From NCBI RefSeq assembly GCF_910593845.1, contig NZ_CAJVAS010000001.1, forward strand, positions 1 to 64,000: DNA of 64,000 bases, given 5' to 3'. Under the pieces are notes generated by a model. That model was not told the DNA's origin, did no database searches, and was given only the letters and a program-made list of their open reading frames with translations. Numbering within the stretch: the first letter of the stretch is position 1; every line of letters starts with the position of its first letter. Below, piece after piece: positions 36,309-46,803 of this stretch. The position numbers were made by a program, and so were the translations under genes. The stretch is from Paenibacillus solanacearum. Lineage in GTDB: Bacteria > Bacillota > Bacilli > Paenibacillales > NBRC-103111.

Positions 36309-36442
36309 CATGAGGCGTTGGGCAATGTGTTTTTTTGCGTAAATTATGTTTCGATATCGGTAAATACTTTTTATCGTCCAAAATTTATACTTTGAGATGA
36401 TTGGCATCGAAAAACGCAGAAACCCATTGGAGGATCGCCTGG

Positions 36443-38113
36443 ATGGAAATGAATCCGCTTGTGCTACAAACAAGATGCTTAAGCTCGCTGACGAAAGTAT
36501 TTGCCGACGAGGAGCTTGCCGAATCGGCATTCGGACGAGCTACCGCGTTTTTGAACGAAACCTACTCGTTTCAGGTCGCTTATTGCGCGAATTTGCTCGT
36601 AAAGCCGCTGTTCGTCTCGGTCGCGTCGGAGCTCGGAGACCGCGTCTCTGTGCGCACGGTCGGCCTGGCTCCATCGGAGCTGCCTTGCTTCCATGACTAT
36701 GACGAGCATGTGCTGCGCACGACGCCGGGCTTGTACCCGGATCCGCTGTATCCGTACGACGCTGTGGAAGGAATCGCGGGAATTCCCGGTCAGTGGAGAT
36801 CGGTATGGATACAAGTCGAAGCGACCGATTCGCTGCAGCCCGGCGTATACCCGATCGAGATCACCTTCACGAATGCGAAGGAAGAGGTTATCGGCACGGA
36901 GCGATTTGAGCTGGAGCTGCTGCCGGCACTGCTGCCTGCGCAAAAGCTCATTCATACGGAATGGTTCCATACGGACTGCCTCGCTACGTACTACAATGTC
37001 GAAATATTCAGCGACGCGCATTGGAAGCTGATCGATCAGTACGTCGAGACAGCCGTACGACACGGGATGAATATGATATTGACGCCAGTGTTCACGCCGC
37101 CGCTCGATACGGCTGTAGGCGGAGAACGTCCGACCGTACAGCTGGTGGACGTGGAAGTGCGTGACGGAAGCTACGTATTCGGCTTCGACAACCTGCGCAA
37201 GTGGATCGAGCTTTGTACAAGCAGAGGCATTGTTTATTTCGAGTTTTCGCATCTGTATACCCAGTGGGGGGCGAAGCACGCGCCGAAGATCGTCGCCCGC
37301 GTCGATGGTACCCTGCAGCGCATATTCGGCTGGGACACCGACTCCGTCGGGGAGCAGTACCAGAGCTTCCTCGCCCAGTTTCTTCCCGAGCTCGTCGCGT
37401 TTATCCAAGAGAACGAGCTGGAGAAGCGAAGCTACTTCCACATTTCGGACGAACCGCGCCGGGCCGATCTGGAGCAGTACCGCACCGCCGCCGAACCTGT
37501 CCGCAAGCTGCTGGACGGGTTCACGATCATCGACGCCTTGTCGAACTTCGAGTTTTACAGCCAGGGCGTCGTGACCAATCCGATCCCGTCGAACAACCAT
37601 ATCGAGCCGTTTATCGAGCATGGCGTCAAGCCGTTATGGACGTATTACTGCGTGTCGCAGCGGGTCAACGTGTCCAATCGCTTCTTCCATATGCCGTCGT
37701 ACCGCAACCGGATCATCGGCTTCCAGATGTACAAATTCGAGGTCGAAGGCTTCCTGCATTGGGGTTATAATTTCTGGTATTCGCAATATTCGAAAAAAAC
37801 GCTCGATCCGTTCCGCAGCACGGATGCCCTGGGCGCATTCCCATCGGGCGATCCGTTCCTCGTATATCCGGGAGAAGACGGACCGCTCGAGTCGATCCGG
37901 ATGGAAGTGTTCTACGAAGCGCTCCAGGATCTTCGCGCGCTCCAGTTGCTGGAAAGCAGCATAGGCCGCGAGCGGGTATTGGCGCTCGTCGAGGAAGGAT
38001 TGGAGCAGCCGATTACGTTCAGCGAGTATCCGCATTCGATGGAGTGGCTGCTGAACAAGCGGGAGCAGATCAACCAGGCGATTTTGCTCCATGCCCACGC
38101 GCCTAAGGCGTAA
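36443..38113 (+). CDS. DUF4091 domain protein, possible glycoside hydrolase
   Basis: A 556-residue protein with no signal peptide. An N-terminal beta-sandwich of about 190 residues precedes a long TIM-barrel-like part, typical of DUF4091 proteins, which are distantly related to GH123. Visible segments include FHTDCLATYYNVEIFSDAHW, MNMILTPVFTPPLDT, YFHISDEPR (a conserved acidic pair that could be catalytic) and GFLHWGYNFWYSQYS. The ATG at 36443 follows GGAGGA; the frame is open further upstream but without a ribosome binding site. It is predicted to act in the cytoplasm on imported oligosaccharides. A terminator follows. Confidence 0.82.
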   Translation: MEMNPLVLQTRCLSSLTKVFADEELAESAFGRATAFLNETYSFQVAYCANLLVKPLFVSVASELGDRVSVRTVGLAPSELPCFHDYDEHVLRTTPGLYPDPLYPYDAVEGIAGIPGQWRSVWIQVEATDSLQPGVYPIEITFTNAKEEVIGTERFELELLPALLPAQKLIHTEWFHTDCLATYYNVEIFSDAHWKLIDQYVETAVRHGMNMILTPVFTPPLDTAVGGERPTVQLVDVEVRDGSYVFGFDNLRKWIELCTSRGIVYFEFSHLYTQWGAKHAPKIVARVDGTLQRIFGWDTDSVGEQYQSFLAQFLPELVAFIQENELEKRSYFHISDEPRRADLEQYRTAAEPVRKLLDGFTIIDALSNFEFYSQGVVTNPIPSNNHIEPFIEHGVKPLWTYYCVSQRVNVSNRFFHMPSYRNRIIGFQMYKFEVEGFLHWGYNFWYSQYSKKTLDPFRSTDALGAFPSGDPFLVYPGEDGPLESIRMEVFYEALQDLRALQLLESSIGRERVLALVEEGLEQPITFSEYPHSMEWLLNKREQINQAILLHAHAPKA

Positions 38114-38190
38114 GAGAGCAAGCTGCTCGGGGGGAATCGATCCGAGAAGCAAGTCTTGGCAGGTTGAATAGGATAGGAATGGGCCGCTGG

Positions 38191-38223
38191 GCCGTCGAGT
38201 GAAGCGCTCGGCGGCTTTTTTTG
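38191..38223 (+). terminator. intrinsic terminator after the DUF4091 gene
   Basis: GCCGTCGAG (38191-38199) pairs with CTCGGCGGC (38207-38215), one mismatch, followed by eight T. Confidence 0.82.
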
Positions 38224-38571
38224 CGTTGGACGTGATGACTTTTGTAAAGATTTATAACGAACTTCTGCGTGAAGCCAGAAGAGAGCAGCAGATATCGGAC
38301 GAGTGGCCGTGTCAGAGGTGAAAGGCGATTCGAAGCATAGTGCCGAAACAACGGCGAAAATGCATGTATACCCGGGGTTCGAGCGGAATCATGAGGGACG
38401 AGCTTGTTCGTCCTAGTGCGCAGTTAACTTACCGAACAGAAACGACGGGGAGGCCGGTTGATCCGTAAAGTCGAAGTAATTTAGTTATTAAACAATAGAA
38501 TGAGGAGTTTTTGCGAAAAAAGGCGATTGTTATTGTGTAAAAAATAAATTTATAAAAACTTAATCTGAATA
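38224..38571. other. non-coding stretch before the first PL8 gene
   Basis: About 350 bases with no gene seen. It turns AT-rich toward the promoter at 38572. Operators for the polysaccharide genes may lie here, but I see no clear palindrome. Confidence 0.5.
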
Positions 38572-38600
38572 TTGACAAAAGATAGGCGTCCGTTTATATT
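38572..38600 (+). promoter_or_regulatory. sigma-A-type promoter of the PL8 operon
   Basis: TTGACA (38572-38577) and TATATT (38595-38600) are separated by 17 bases, close to the consensus. It lies about 130 bases before the first PL8 gene and would drive the group 38728-48117. Confidence 0.72.
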
Positions 38601-38727
38601 TGGGTTGGGGAATGGCGTGATTTGGAACGATATATATTCGCGACGGCCATTCTTTTGTATAAAAACGAAGCGGGGGATAGCGGCTGGGGAAGGGCATTGG
38701 GAAAAAATGAAATGCAGAGGTGACGCG

Positions 38728-41700
38728 ATGCGCAGTGCACGGTTCAAAAGGCGGGCTGTAGGTTTGGTTACGGCGTTGTTGGTCCTCGTAGCCGCCGCAG
38801 TCACCTTATTTTGGAATCGCTTACATACGGAGGGGGGCGAAGCTTTGCAGACGCCGGCGGCTCCGCCGGTCCATATGCGGAAGGCGGCTATTCGCGACGA
38901 TGGCTCCTTCAAGAAGGCGGAATCGTTCGAAGGCGACGAGGTTCCTCCAGCCTGGCAGACAGAAGGGGGAGGGCGGCTCGCGCTGTCGGAAGCGCATTAC
39001 AAGCACGGCTACCGTTCCCTCCGGTGGCAATGGGAGAAAGGGTCGAAGCTGGTCGTCCGCAAACCGCAATACTTGGAGCAGGCGGACGGCAGCAAGCGGG
39101 GAGGAATGAAGCTGTGGCTGTATAACGAGAAAGCGGTCGACGGCACGACGACGTTCCGCCTCGGCTCCGAACAGGACATGGCCGGCAGCGATCCGCGATA
39201 CGTGTTCGAGATCGGGCTGAACTTCACCGGCTGGCGCGGCATGTGGATTCAGTTCAGGGAAGACGGGGCCAACCCAGGCTATAAGGGCGACGGCAAAGCG
39301 CCGCTGGAGAGGCTGGACATCGTGCCCCCGGCCCCGGCGGGGAGCCTGTTTATCGATGTGGTGGAATTCGCCGAGACGATTCCGGCGACGCGGTCGACCG
39401 ACAATCAAGTGCCGTACGACCGCAAACGGTCGAACGGCGGTATTGGCGGGACATGGGATCGCAGCTACTACTGGAGCCAGCTCCAGCCGGACCTGCCGCT
39501 GCCGGAGCGGATCACGCCGGAAGAGAAGCGCGCGTTCGAGACGATCGCGAGCCGTTATGAGCAGTGGATTTACGGAGATCGGCCGGATTATACGCAGGAG
39601 CCGCTGCAGATTCGCGGGCAGGCCTTGCAGTCGTTCATTGCCAAGGGGCTGCAGAAATACGAGCAGCTAGGGCTGAAGCGGGACAGCAACGGCTACATAA
39701 CCGGCCCGCCGCTGTTTTCCAGCCGGTCAACCCATGGGCCGGAGTTCGGCGAAGATGTGGCGCGGGCGATCTTTTTGCCGCTCGTGTTCGATTACAAGAT
39801 CAACGGACGCGAAGCGAGCCGGAACAAAGCGCTGGATCTGTTCGATTATTTTCACGATCAAGGCTGGGCGGACGGAAGCGGTCTGGAGACGCTTGACCAC
39901 GAAACGAATCGGACGAACGGTTACTTTCACGCCGTCTACTTGATGCGCAAGGAGCTGAAGGAAACCGGGAGGCTGACACGCGAGCTGGCGGCCGTCCGCT
40001 GGTACACGAATTTCGGCAAAACGTATGCCGCCGATCCGGGCGAGACGACCGCCGACGAAGTCCGCACCAAATTAATGTATAAGCTGCTGTACGTGCTGGC
40101 GCTCGACGACGGACCGGAGAAGGTCCGGGAAATGAAAGGACTTGTGCGCTGGGTGAACCGCGCGCTGGCCGTCGCTCCCGGGTTTGCCGGAACGATCAAG
40201 GAAGATTTCATGGGCTTTCATCACCGGGGCGTATATATGAGCGCTTATGCTCCGCAGGCGTTCCATATGGCCGCCTTGATCGCGTATTTGCTGCACGATA
40301 CGCCGTTTGCGCTATCCAAGCAATCGACGGATAACGTGCGCGGCGCATTGCTTACGTTCCGGACGGTGTCGAACAAGTACGATGTGCCGGTCGGCGTCAG
40401 CGGACGGTTTCCGGCCAAAGACGGCATCGCGAACGAAATCGTCCCGGCCTACGCGTACATGGCGCTTGCCTCCGAGCCCGTCGACAAGGAGATGGCCGGC
40501 GCGTTTATGCGGCTGTGGGACCCGAAATCGCCTTACTTGAAGCAGGGACTGTTCCCGAACGCCGACAGCAGCGATGTCTCGTATCTGGACACGATCGGCG
40601 GACTCCAGCTCGCCTTGAAGCTTGCCGGCATGGGATTTCCGGCGGAACGAAGCCCGCAGGGCTACTGGATGAAGCCTTCGGCGGCAATGGGCATTATGCG
40701 CCGGGACGATTGGATGGTTTCGGTGAAGGGATGGAGCCAGTACGTGTTCGATTTCGAGTCGCAAGCGCCCAAAGCGGCCGATGCCGCACAGAAGGCGCAG
40801 GGCGGGCAAAACGTGTACGGCCGATATAACGGCTACGGCGCGATGCAGATTATGGCTGTCGGCGAGCCGGTCAATAAGAAAAATAACGGCTACGGACTCG
40901 ACAACGGGTGGGATTGGAACCGTTGGCCCGGCGCTACGACCAAGCATCTGCCCTGGGCGGAGCGGTCTCGAAGGACCGGCAGCAAACCCGTTCGTTTACG
41001 GACGAAACGTTCGTCGGCGGCGTCGAGAGCGAAGGGCGCAACGGCATATTTGCGATGAAGCTGCACGATCCGGTCTACGATCCGACGTTCCGGGCGGAGA
41101 AGTCTTACTTTTTCTTCGATAACGAGGTGATTGCGCTCGGCTCCGGCATCCGGAATGACGACGGCGCGAACGCGACGGAAACGACGCTGTTTCAGTCGAT
41201 GATGAACGATCCGGCGATGCCGATCCGGGTGCAGTCCGAGCAGCCCGTAACCGAGTTTCCTTACCGGTTCGAAGTGACGAAGGACGAGAAGGCGTGGCTG
41301 ATGGATCCGTACGGCAACGGCTATGTGATTCCGCACGCCGGCGGCCTTCGCGTCGAGCGCAAGACGCAGTCTTCGCCCGATCAGAGCGGTAAAAAAACGG
41401 CGTCCGGCGCGTACAGCACCGCCTGGATCGACCACGGCGCGAGCCCGAAGGATGCGGGCTATGAATACGCGGTGCTCGTGCAAGCCGCGCCCGGGCAAGT
41501 AAAGCAATACGCAGAGGCCCCGAGCTACGAAGTGCTGCGCAAGGACAGCGGCGCACACATCGTCAAGCATCGGAAGCAGCAAGCGCTCGGCTACGTCATC
41601 TTCGACGAGCGCACGAACATCGAAGGCGGCGTCGTCCGCAAAACAAGCCGTCCGTCGATCATCATGGAGCAGGAAACCGGCAGCGGCATCGTACTCAGCG

Positions 41701-41933
41701 TCGCCGATCCCGATCTGAGGCTGCCGAAGCTGCCGGATCAGCGGATGGACGACGATGTCGCGCTGACGGCCGGCACGATGGAGACGGTACGTGTCGAGCT
41801 GAGAGGAAGCTGGAGGCCGGCGCAGCCGCTGCCGGGCGGCATCCGGATCGTTAGCCAAGGCGCCATGACGGCGCTGGAGTTCGACTGCAGCAGCGGGAAG
41901 ACGATGGAAGTGGCGTTGACCCGGGCGATGTAA
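38728..41933 (+). pseudogene. PL8-type polysaccharide lyase, membrane-anchored or exported, frameshifted
   Basis: The restored reading is about 1069 residues and resembles chondroitin-ABC-lyase-type PL8 enzymes, which cleave uronic-acid polysaccharides by beta-elimination. After an N-terminal membrane segment (AVGLVTALLVLVAAAVTLFW) come a Lyase_N-like beta domain (about 30-220), an alpha-helical catalytic domain (FHHRGVYMSAY with the His and Tyr expected of the active site, SGRFP with the Arg), and a C-terminal beta domain. The frame is lost at CCC (40951-40953), where four C would be needed; the first frame ends at 41058 and the second runs on to 41933. The ATG at 38728 follows AGAGGTGA. It may be a sequencing error. 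Confidence 0.8.
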
Positions 41934-41984
41934 CTACTTCGTCCGCGTTCACAGGTTCAAACCGAATACAAGGGGGAAGCAGCA

Positions 41985-43337
41985 ATGTACAAAAAGACGG
42001 TAATGGCATTAACCTCGGCGGGACTGATCTTCGCGGCGGCCTGCTCGAATGGCGGAGGCGCGGGACAGCCGGCCGGCGGCCCGAGCCCCGGCGGCAGCAC
42101 TACGGCGCCGAATGCGCAAAGCACGGAGCCTGTCAAGCTGACGTTCTACTCGTTCGGCGTTTCGCTGACGGATGCGGACTTCGATTATTTATTCGTACAG
42201 CCGCTCAAAAAGAAATTCCCGAACGTCACGCTCGACTGGATCAAAAGCGGCACCGGCGCGATGCCCGAAGATCTGGTGGCGGCGGGGAATATTCCGGACA
42301 TCGTCTTCACGCCCAGCCCCCGGCTGTCGAACTATTATAAGCTGGGTATCCCTTATGACTTGACGGAGATGGTCAAGGGCCAATCGGTCGACATGAACAA
42401 GTTCGACGCCGTCGTGCTGGATAACATCCGGCAGTATGCGGGCAAGGGCGAGCTGCTCGGTCTGCCGTATACGGTCAACTATGCGGCTTTATATTACAAT
42501 AAAGACTTGTTCGACAGCTTCGGCGTCCCGTATCCGACCGACGGCATGGACTGGGACCGGACGATCGAGCTGGCGCGCAAAATGACCGGGATGCAGAATG
42601 GCAAGCAGATCCGGGGGCTCGATCCGGGACATTTTACCGCCGTCGGCTCGGGACTCTCGCTTTCTTTCGTCGATGCCAAAACGAACAAGGCGCTGATCAA
42701 TTCCGACGAGTGGCGCAGAGCGACGCGGCTGATCGAGGATATGTACCGCATCCCCGGCAACGAATTCAGCAAAGACCGCGATACGCCGAACAAGTCGCGC
42801 AATGCGTTTCTGAAAGACCGGAATATCGCGATGTATGCGTATTGGGCGAACGGCATGCTCGGCTTGTTTGAAGAAATGGAACAAAAGGGCGAGAAATTTA
42901 ACTGGGATATGGTGACGCTGCCTAATTTCAAAGAAGCGCTCGGCAAAAACCGGACGGCGAATTCCCAGCTCATGACCATCTCCTCGACCGGAAAACACAA
43001 GGATGTCGCTTTCCAGGTTATCAACTATTTGACGTCGGACGAAGCGCAGACGATACTGGCCCGAACGGGGCGGCTGCCTGCGGTAAGCAAGCCGGAAATA
43101 TTGAAAAGCTATGGCGCTGATCTGAAATCGCTGCAGGGGAAAAATGCCGCCATCGTCTCGAAGACGAAGCCGGCCAGCTTTCATCCAACGGCTTATGACG
43201 ATATCGTTAATACGATATTGGAAAATGCGATCAAAGACGTTGTAAGCGGCAAGAAGGATGCGAATACCGCGCATCGCGAAGCGGAGGAGCAGGCGAACAA
43301 GGAGATCGCGGCCGAAATCGCGAGAACGGCGAAGTGA
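41985..43337 (+). CDS. ABC transporter solute-binding lipoprotein
   Basis: A 450-residue extracellular solute-binding protein, family 1 type. A lipoprotein signal peptide ends at FAAAC (residue about 20), so it is anchored outside the membrane. Binding-protein features include VKLTFYSFGVSLTDADFDYLF, YNKDLFDSFGVPYPTDGMDWD and the C-terminal QVINYLTSDEAQTILARTGRLPA. It should deliver a sugar or oligosaccharide released by the neighbouring PL8 enzymes. AAGGGGGAAG precedes the ATG. No permease subunits are nearby. Confidence 0.9.
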   Translation: MYKKTVMALTSAGLIFAAACSNGGGAGQPAGGPSPGGSTTAPNAQSTEPVKLTFYSFGVSLTDADFDYLFVQPLKKKFPNVTLDWIKSGTGAMPEDLVAAGNIPDIVFTPSPRLSNYYKLGIPYDLTEMVKGQSVDMNKFDAVVLDNIRQYAGKGELLGLPYTVNYAALYYNKDLFDSFGVPYPTDGMDWDRTIELARKMTGMQNGKQIRGLDPGHFTAVGSGLSLSFVDAKTNKALINSDEWRRATRLIEDMYRIPGNEFSKDRDTPNKSRNAFLKDRNIAMYAYWANGMLGLFEEMEQKGEKFNWDMVTLPNFKEALGKNRTANSQLMTISSTGKHKDVAFQVINYLTSDEAQTILARTGRLPAVSKPEILKSYGADLKSLQGKNAAIVSKTKPASFHPTAYDDIVNTILENAIKDVVSGKKDANTAHREAEEQANKEIAAEIARTAK

Positions 43338-43469
43338 TTGTTCCCCGCGATCGGCTCCAATGAGTGAAGGCTCGCGTCGCATAACGGCTCGGCGGTTGCC
43401 GTAGGGCGCTGTGCGAGGGAATGGTTTGACGGCTAGGGACAATGATGTAACGAACGGGAGGAACTGCGG

Positions 43470-46400
43470 ATGAGTGAAGAACAACGGGCAGTCGAAGAGG
43501 GGCTGCCGGAACGATCCGGCGCACCGGCGGAGGAACGGATGCACGATGACGGCACGTTCGGTCAAGCGGAATCGTTCGAGGGAGAATCGGTTCCGGCGCA
43601 ATGGAGCGCAGGCGGGGAAGGCGATGTGCAGCTGTCGCGCGCCCATTATAAGCATGGCCGGCAATGCTTGCGCTGGCAGTGGTCGGAAGGAAGCGCCTTG
43701 ACCGTCACCCGTCCGCCGTATTTGGCGGAGGCGGGGCGCAGCCGAAACGGCGGTATCAAGCTATGGATTTACAGCGAATCGGCGGTGCAAGGGAAGCTGT
43801 CGTTTCGGTTTGGCTCCGAGCGGGAGCTGAACGAGCGCCGCCCGCGCTATGCGTTCGAAATCGGGATACACTTTACCGGCTGGCGGGGGTTCAACGTGCA
43901 TTTTCGCGAGGACGGGGCGATCGGAGGGTCGCAGCAAGCAGAAGCGGAAGTAGCGGCAGGAGCGAGTCCGGTAGCGGCGTCGCGTTCTGCGGCTGCCGAA
44001 GCGGAGCCGCTCGAAGCGATGGAGATCCTCCCGCCGGAAGGGGTGGCGAGTGGCAGCATCTTCTTCGATATTATCGAATTCGTCGAGCATGTGCCGGCCT
44101 CGCGTTCATCCGACGAACAGATGCCGTTCGCCCGGCAGCGAACGAACGGAGGCAAGGGCGGCTCGTGGGATCGCTCCTTTCACTTCAGCCGGAAGCGGCC
44201 GCAGCTTCCGCCGGAGGAGACCATCACGGAGGCGCAGCGCCACGCGTTCGAGACGATCGCCCGCCGCTGCGACGATTGGGTGTATGGCGTGAACCCGGAT
44301 ACGGCAAGCGAGCCGATCCGCATCCGGTTCGAGGCGCTGCAGTCCTTCATCCGCTCCGGCTTGAAGCAGTATGACCGTCTCGGTCTGGTCCGTGACGAGA
44401 ACGGTTATATGACCGGGATGCCTTTATTTTCGAGCCGCTCGGCGCATGGGCCGGAGTTCGGCAAGTCCGTATCGCGGACGATCTTTTTGCCGCTCGTGCT
44501 CGATTATAAAATCAACGGCAGCCCCGAAAGCAAGCGGAAGGCGCTCGATCTGTTCGATCACTTTCATGACCAAGGCTGGGCGGCAGGGAGCGGTCTGGAG
44601 ACGCTCGATCACGAGACGAACCGGAATTCAGGCTACTTCCATGCGGTCTTCCTCATGCGCAAGGAGCTGCGGGAGACGGGTCGGCTGGAACGCGAATTGG
44701 CTGCGATGGACTGGTTTACGAATTTCGGTAAAACGTTCGGAACACCGGGCGTCGATTACACCGAGACGACTTCCGACGAAGTACGTACACGGTTTCATTA
44801 CAAGCTGCTCTACGTACTGGCAATGGACGATATGCCGGAGAAAGTGCGGCGCATGAAAGGGCTGCTGCAATGGATGAATCATGCCCTCTCCATCGCTCCC
44901 GGCTACGCGGGGACGATCAAGCGCGATTACATGGGCTTTCATCACCGCGGCGTGTACATGAGCGCTTATGCGCCGAATGCTTATCACACGGCGGCGCTGA
45001 TCATCTATCTGCTGCACGGCACGCCGTTCGCGCTGTCTCCGGCATCCGTGCATAACGTGAAGCAGGCGCTGCTGACGCTGCGCACCGTGACGAACAAATA
45101 CGACGTGCCGGTCGGCATAAGCGGCAGATTTCCGACGAAAGGCGGGGTGACCAATGAGGTGCTGCCGGCCTATGCCTACATGGCGCTGTCCGGCGATCCC
45201 GTCGACACGGACATGGCAGGCGCGTTCATGCGGCTGTGGGACCCGGAGTCGCCATACTTGAAGGAGGAGCTGTTCCCCCTGGCCGATTCCAAGAACGTCC
45301 AATATATGGACACGATCGGCGGACTGCAGCTGATGCTGCGGCTGGCGGATGAAGGCTATGCGGCGGAACCGAGTCCGCAAGGATACTGGTTCAAGCCATC
45401 GGCAGCGCTTGCCGTGCTGCGGCGCGGCGATTGGATGGTCTCGACCAAAGGCTGGAGTCAGTATGTGTTCGACTTTGAAGCACATGGCAGACGAAATGCC
45501 GAATCCGCGATCAAGGTGACGGAAGGCGAGAACGTATACGGGCGGTACATCAGCTACGGCGCGATGCAGATTCTGGCTTCGGGCGAGCCGGTGAATGCGG
45601 AGGCCAGCGGCTATGCGCTGGACCGGGGCTGGGATTGGTGCCGCTGGCCCGGAGCGACGACGAAGCGCGTGCCGCTGGAGACGATGGAGGTCGGCAAAGG
45701 CGGCTCACCGGGCGGCATGTTCAACGAAAATACCCGTTCGTTCAGCGACGAGACATTTGTCGGCGGCGTGATGAGCGAAGGGAGCGACGGCGTATTTGCG
45801 ATGAAGCTGCACGACACGGTGTTTGATCCGAGCTTCCGTGCGGTCAAATCGTACTTTTACTTCGGCCGCGAGGTGATCGCGCTCGGTTCGCAGATCCGGA
45901 ATGACGATGCGGCGCATCGGACCGAGACGACGCTGTTCCAGTCGCATATGCCCGACCCGGCCATGGCCATGGCCGTCAACTCCGATCGGACGACCGTATT
46001 TCCGTACCGCTTCCGCTCCGGAGGAGCCGGTCCGTTCTGGATCGTCGACCCGTACGGGAACGGGTATGTCGTACCCGACCCGCAAGGGCTGCATGTGGAA
46101 CGCGGCATGCAGTATTCCATGGATCATAGCGGCAGCATGCCGACCTCCGGCGCGTACGCGACCGCGTGGATCGACCATGGGACGAAGCCGGACGGGGCGG
46201 GATACGAGTACGCCGTTCTCGTGCAGGCATCGCCGGAGGAGGTCGAGGCTTACGCGAAGACGCCGCCGTACCGGGTGCTGCGCAAGGATGAGCAGGCGCA
46301 TGTGGTTGAGCACGTAGAGGAGCGGGCGATCGGCTACGCGCTGTTCGATCCGCAGGCGCGCTTGACATGGGGGACGCTGCGAAGCGTGAATGCTCCGGTG

Positions 46401-46682
46401 CTGGCTATGGAGAAGGAACGCGGCGACGAGCTTACGCTCAGCGTGGCGGATCCGGATTTGCGGCTGCCGAAGCTGCCCAACCAGAAGATGGACGATCGTA
46501 CCGCCTGGACGGCGGGCACGGCATCGCGGGTGCAGATCGAGCTTGCGGGCTGCTGGAAGCTGCCGGCGGATCGGCCGCATCCGTCCGTCCTTGCGGTGCG
46601 GCCGGATGCGCAGTCGACGGTGCTTGAGCTGGAATGCGCGAACGGCGAAACCGTAGAAGTGGTGCTCGTGAGAGCGACGTAA
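43470..46682 (+). CDS. PL8-type polysaccharide lyase, no signal peptide
   Basis: A 1070-residue paralogue of the preceding lyase, intact. It has the same order: Lyase_N-like domain (about 20-220), alpha-helical catalytic domain with FHHRGVYMSAYAP and SGRFPTKGG, and C-terminal beta domain. The conserved DHETNRNSGYFHAVFLMRKEL and DTIGGLQLMLRL segments match the first copy. Unlike the first copy it has no signal peptide or membrane segment (MSEEQRAVEEGLPERSG), so it should be cytoplasmic and act on oligosaccharides after uptake, or leave the cell by another route. GGGAGG precedes the ATG. It is flanked by two binding-protein genes. Confidence 0.87.
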   Translation: MSEEQRAVEEGLPERSGAPAEERMHDDGTFGQAESFEGESVPAQWSAGGEGDVQLSRAHYKHGRQCLRWQWSEGSALTVTRPPYLAEAGRSRNGGIKLWIYSESAVQGKLSFRFGSERELNERRPRYAFEIGIHFTGWRGFNVHFREDGAIGGSQQAEAEVAAGASPVAASRSAAAEAEPLEAMEILPPEGVASGSIFFDIIEFVEHVPASRSSDEQMPFARQRTNGGKGGSWDRSFHFSRKRPQLPPEETITEAQRHAFETIARRCDDWVYGVNPDTASEPIRIRFEALQSFIRSGLKQYDRLGLVRDENGYMTGMPLFSSRSAHGPEFGKSVSRTIFLPLVLDYKINGSPESKRKALDLFDHFHDQGWAAGSGLETLDHETNRNSGYFHAVFLMRKELRETGRLERELAAMDWFTNFGKTFGTPGVDYTETTSDEVRTRFHYKLLYVLAMDDMPEKVRRMKGLLQWMNHALSIAPGYAGTIKRDYMGFHHRGVYMSAYAPNAYHTAALIIYLLHGTPFALSPASVHNVKQALLTLRTVTNKYDVPVGISGRFPTKGGVTNEVLPAYAYMALSGDPVDTDMAGAFMRLWDPESPYLKEELFPLADSKNVQYMDTIGGLQLMLRLADEGYAAEPSPQGYWFKPSAALAVLRRGDWMVSTKGWSQYVFDFEAHGRRNAESAIKVTEGENVYGRYISYGAMQILASGEPVNAEASGYALDRGWDWCRWPGATTKRVPLETMEVGKGGSPGGMFNENTRSFSDETFVGGVMSEGSDGVFAMKLHDTVFDPSFRAVKSYFYFGREVIALGSQIRNDDAAHRTETTLFQSHMPDPAMAMAVNSDRTTVFPYRFRSGGAGPFWIVDPYGNGYVVPDPQGLHVERGMQYSMDHSGSMPTSGAYATAWIDHGTKPDGAGYEYAVLVQASPEEVEAYAKTPPYRVLRKDEQAHVVEHVEERAIGYALFDPQARLTWGTLRSVNAPVLAMEKERGDELTLSVADPDLRLPKLPNQKMDDRTAWTAGTASRVQIELAGCWKLPADRPHPSVLAVRPDAQSTVLELECANGETVEVVLVRAT

Positions 46683-46803
46683 ACAAGGAACGCGCACGGC
46701 GCTCGAAGGGAGCCGGGGGAGTTGAACGCAGCGGGGCGCGATCGGCATCGGCAGCCCTGGCCCGGATCGCCGCTAACCGATTCCAAGGAAGGGGAACCTT
46801 GAG

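Noticed and set aside
36479..37621. Minus-strand frame of 380 residues opposite the DUF4091 gene
   Set aside because: No ribosome binding site or motifs; the plus-strand gene has both.
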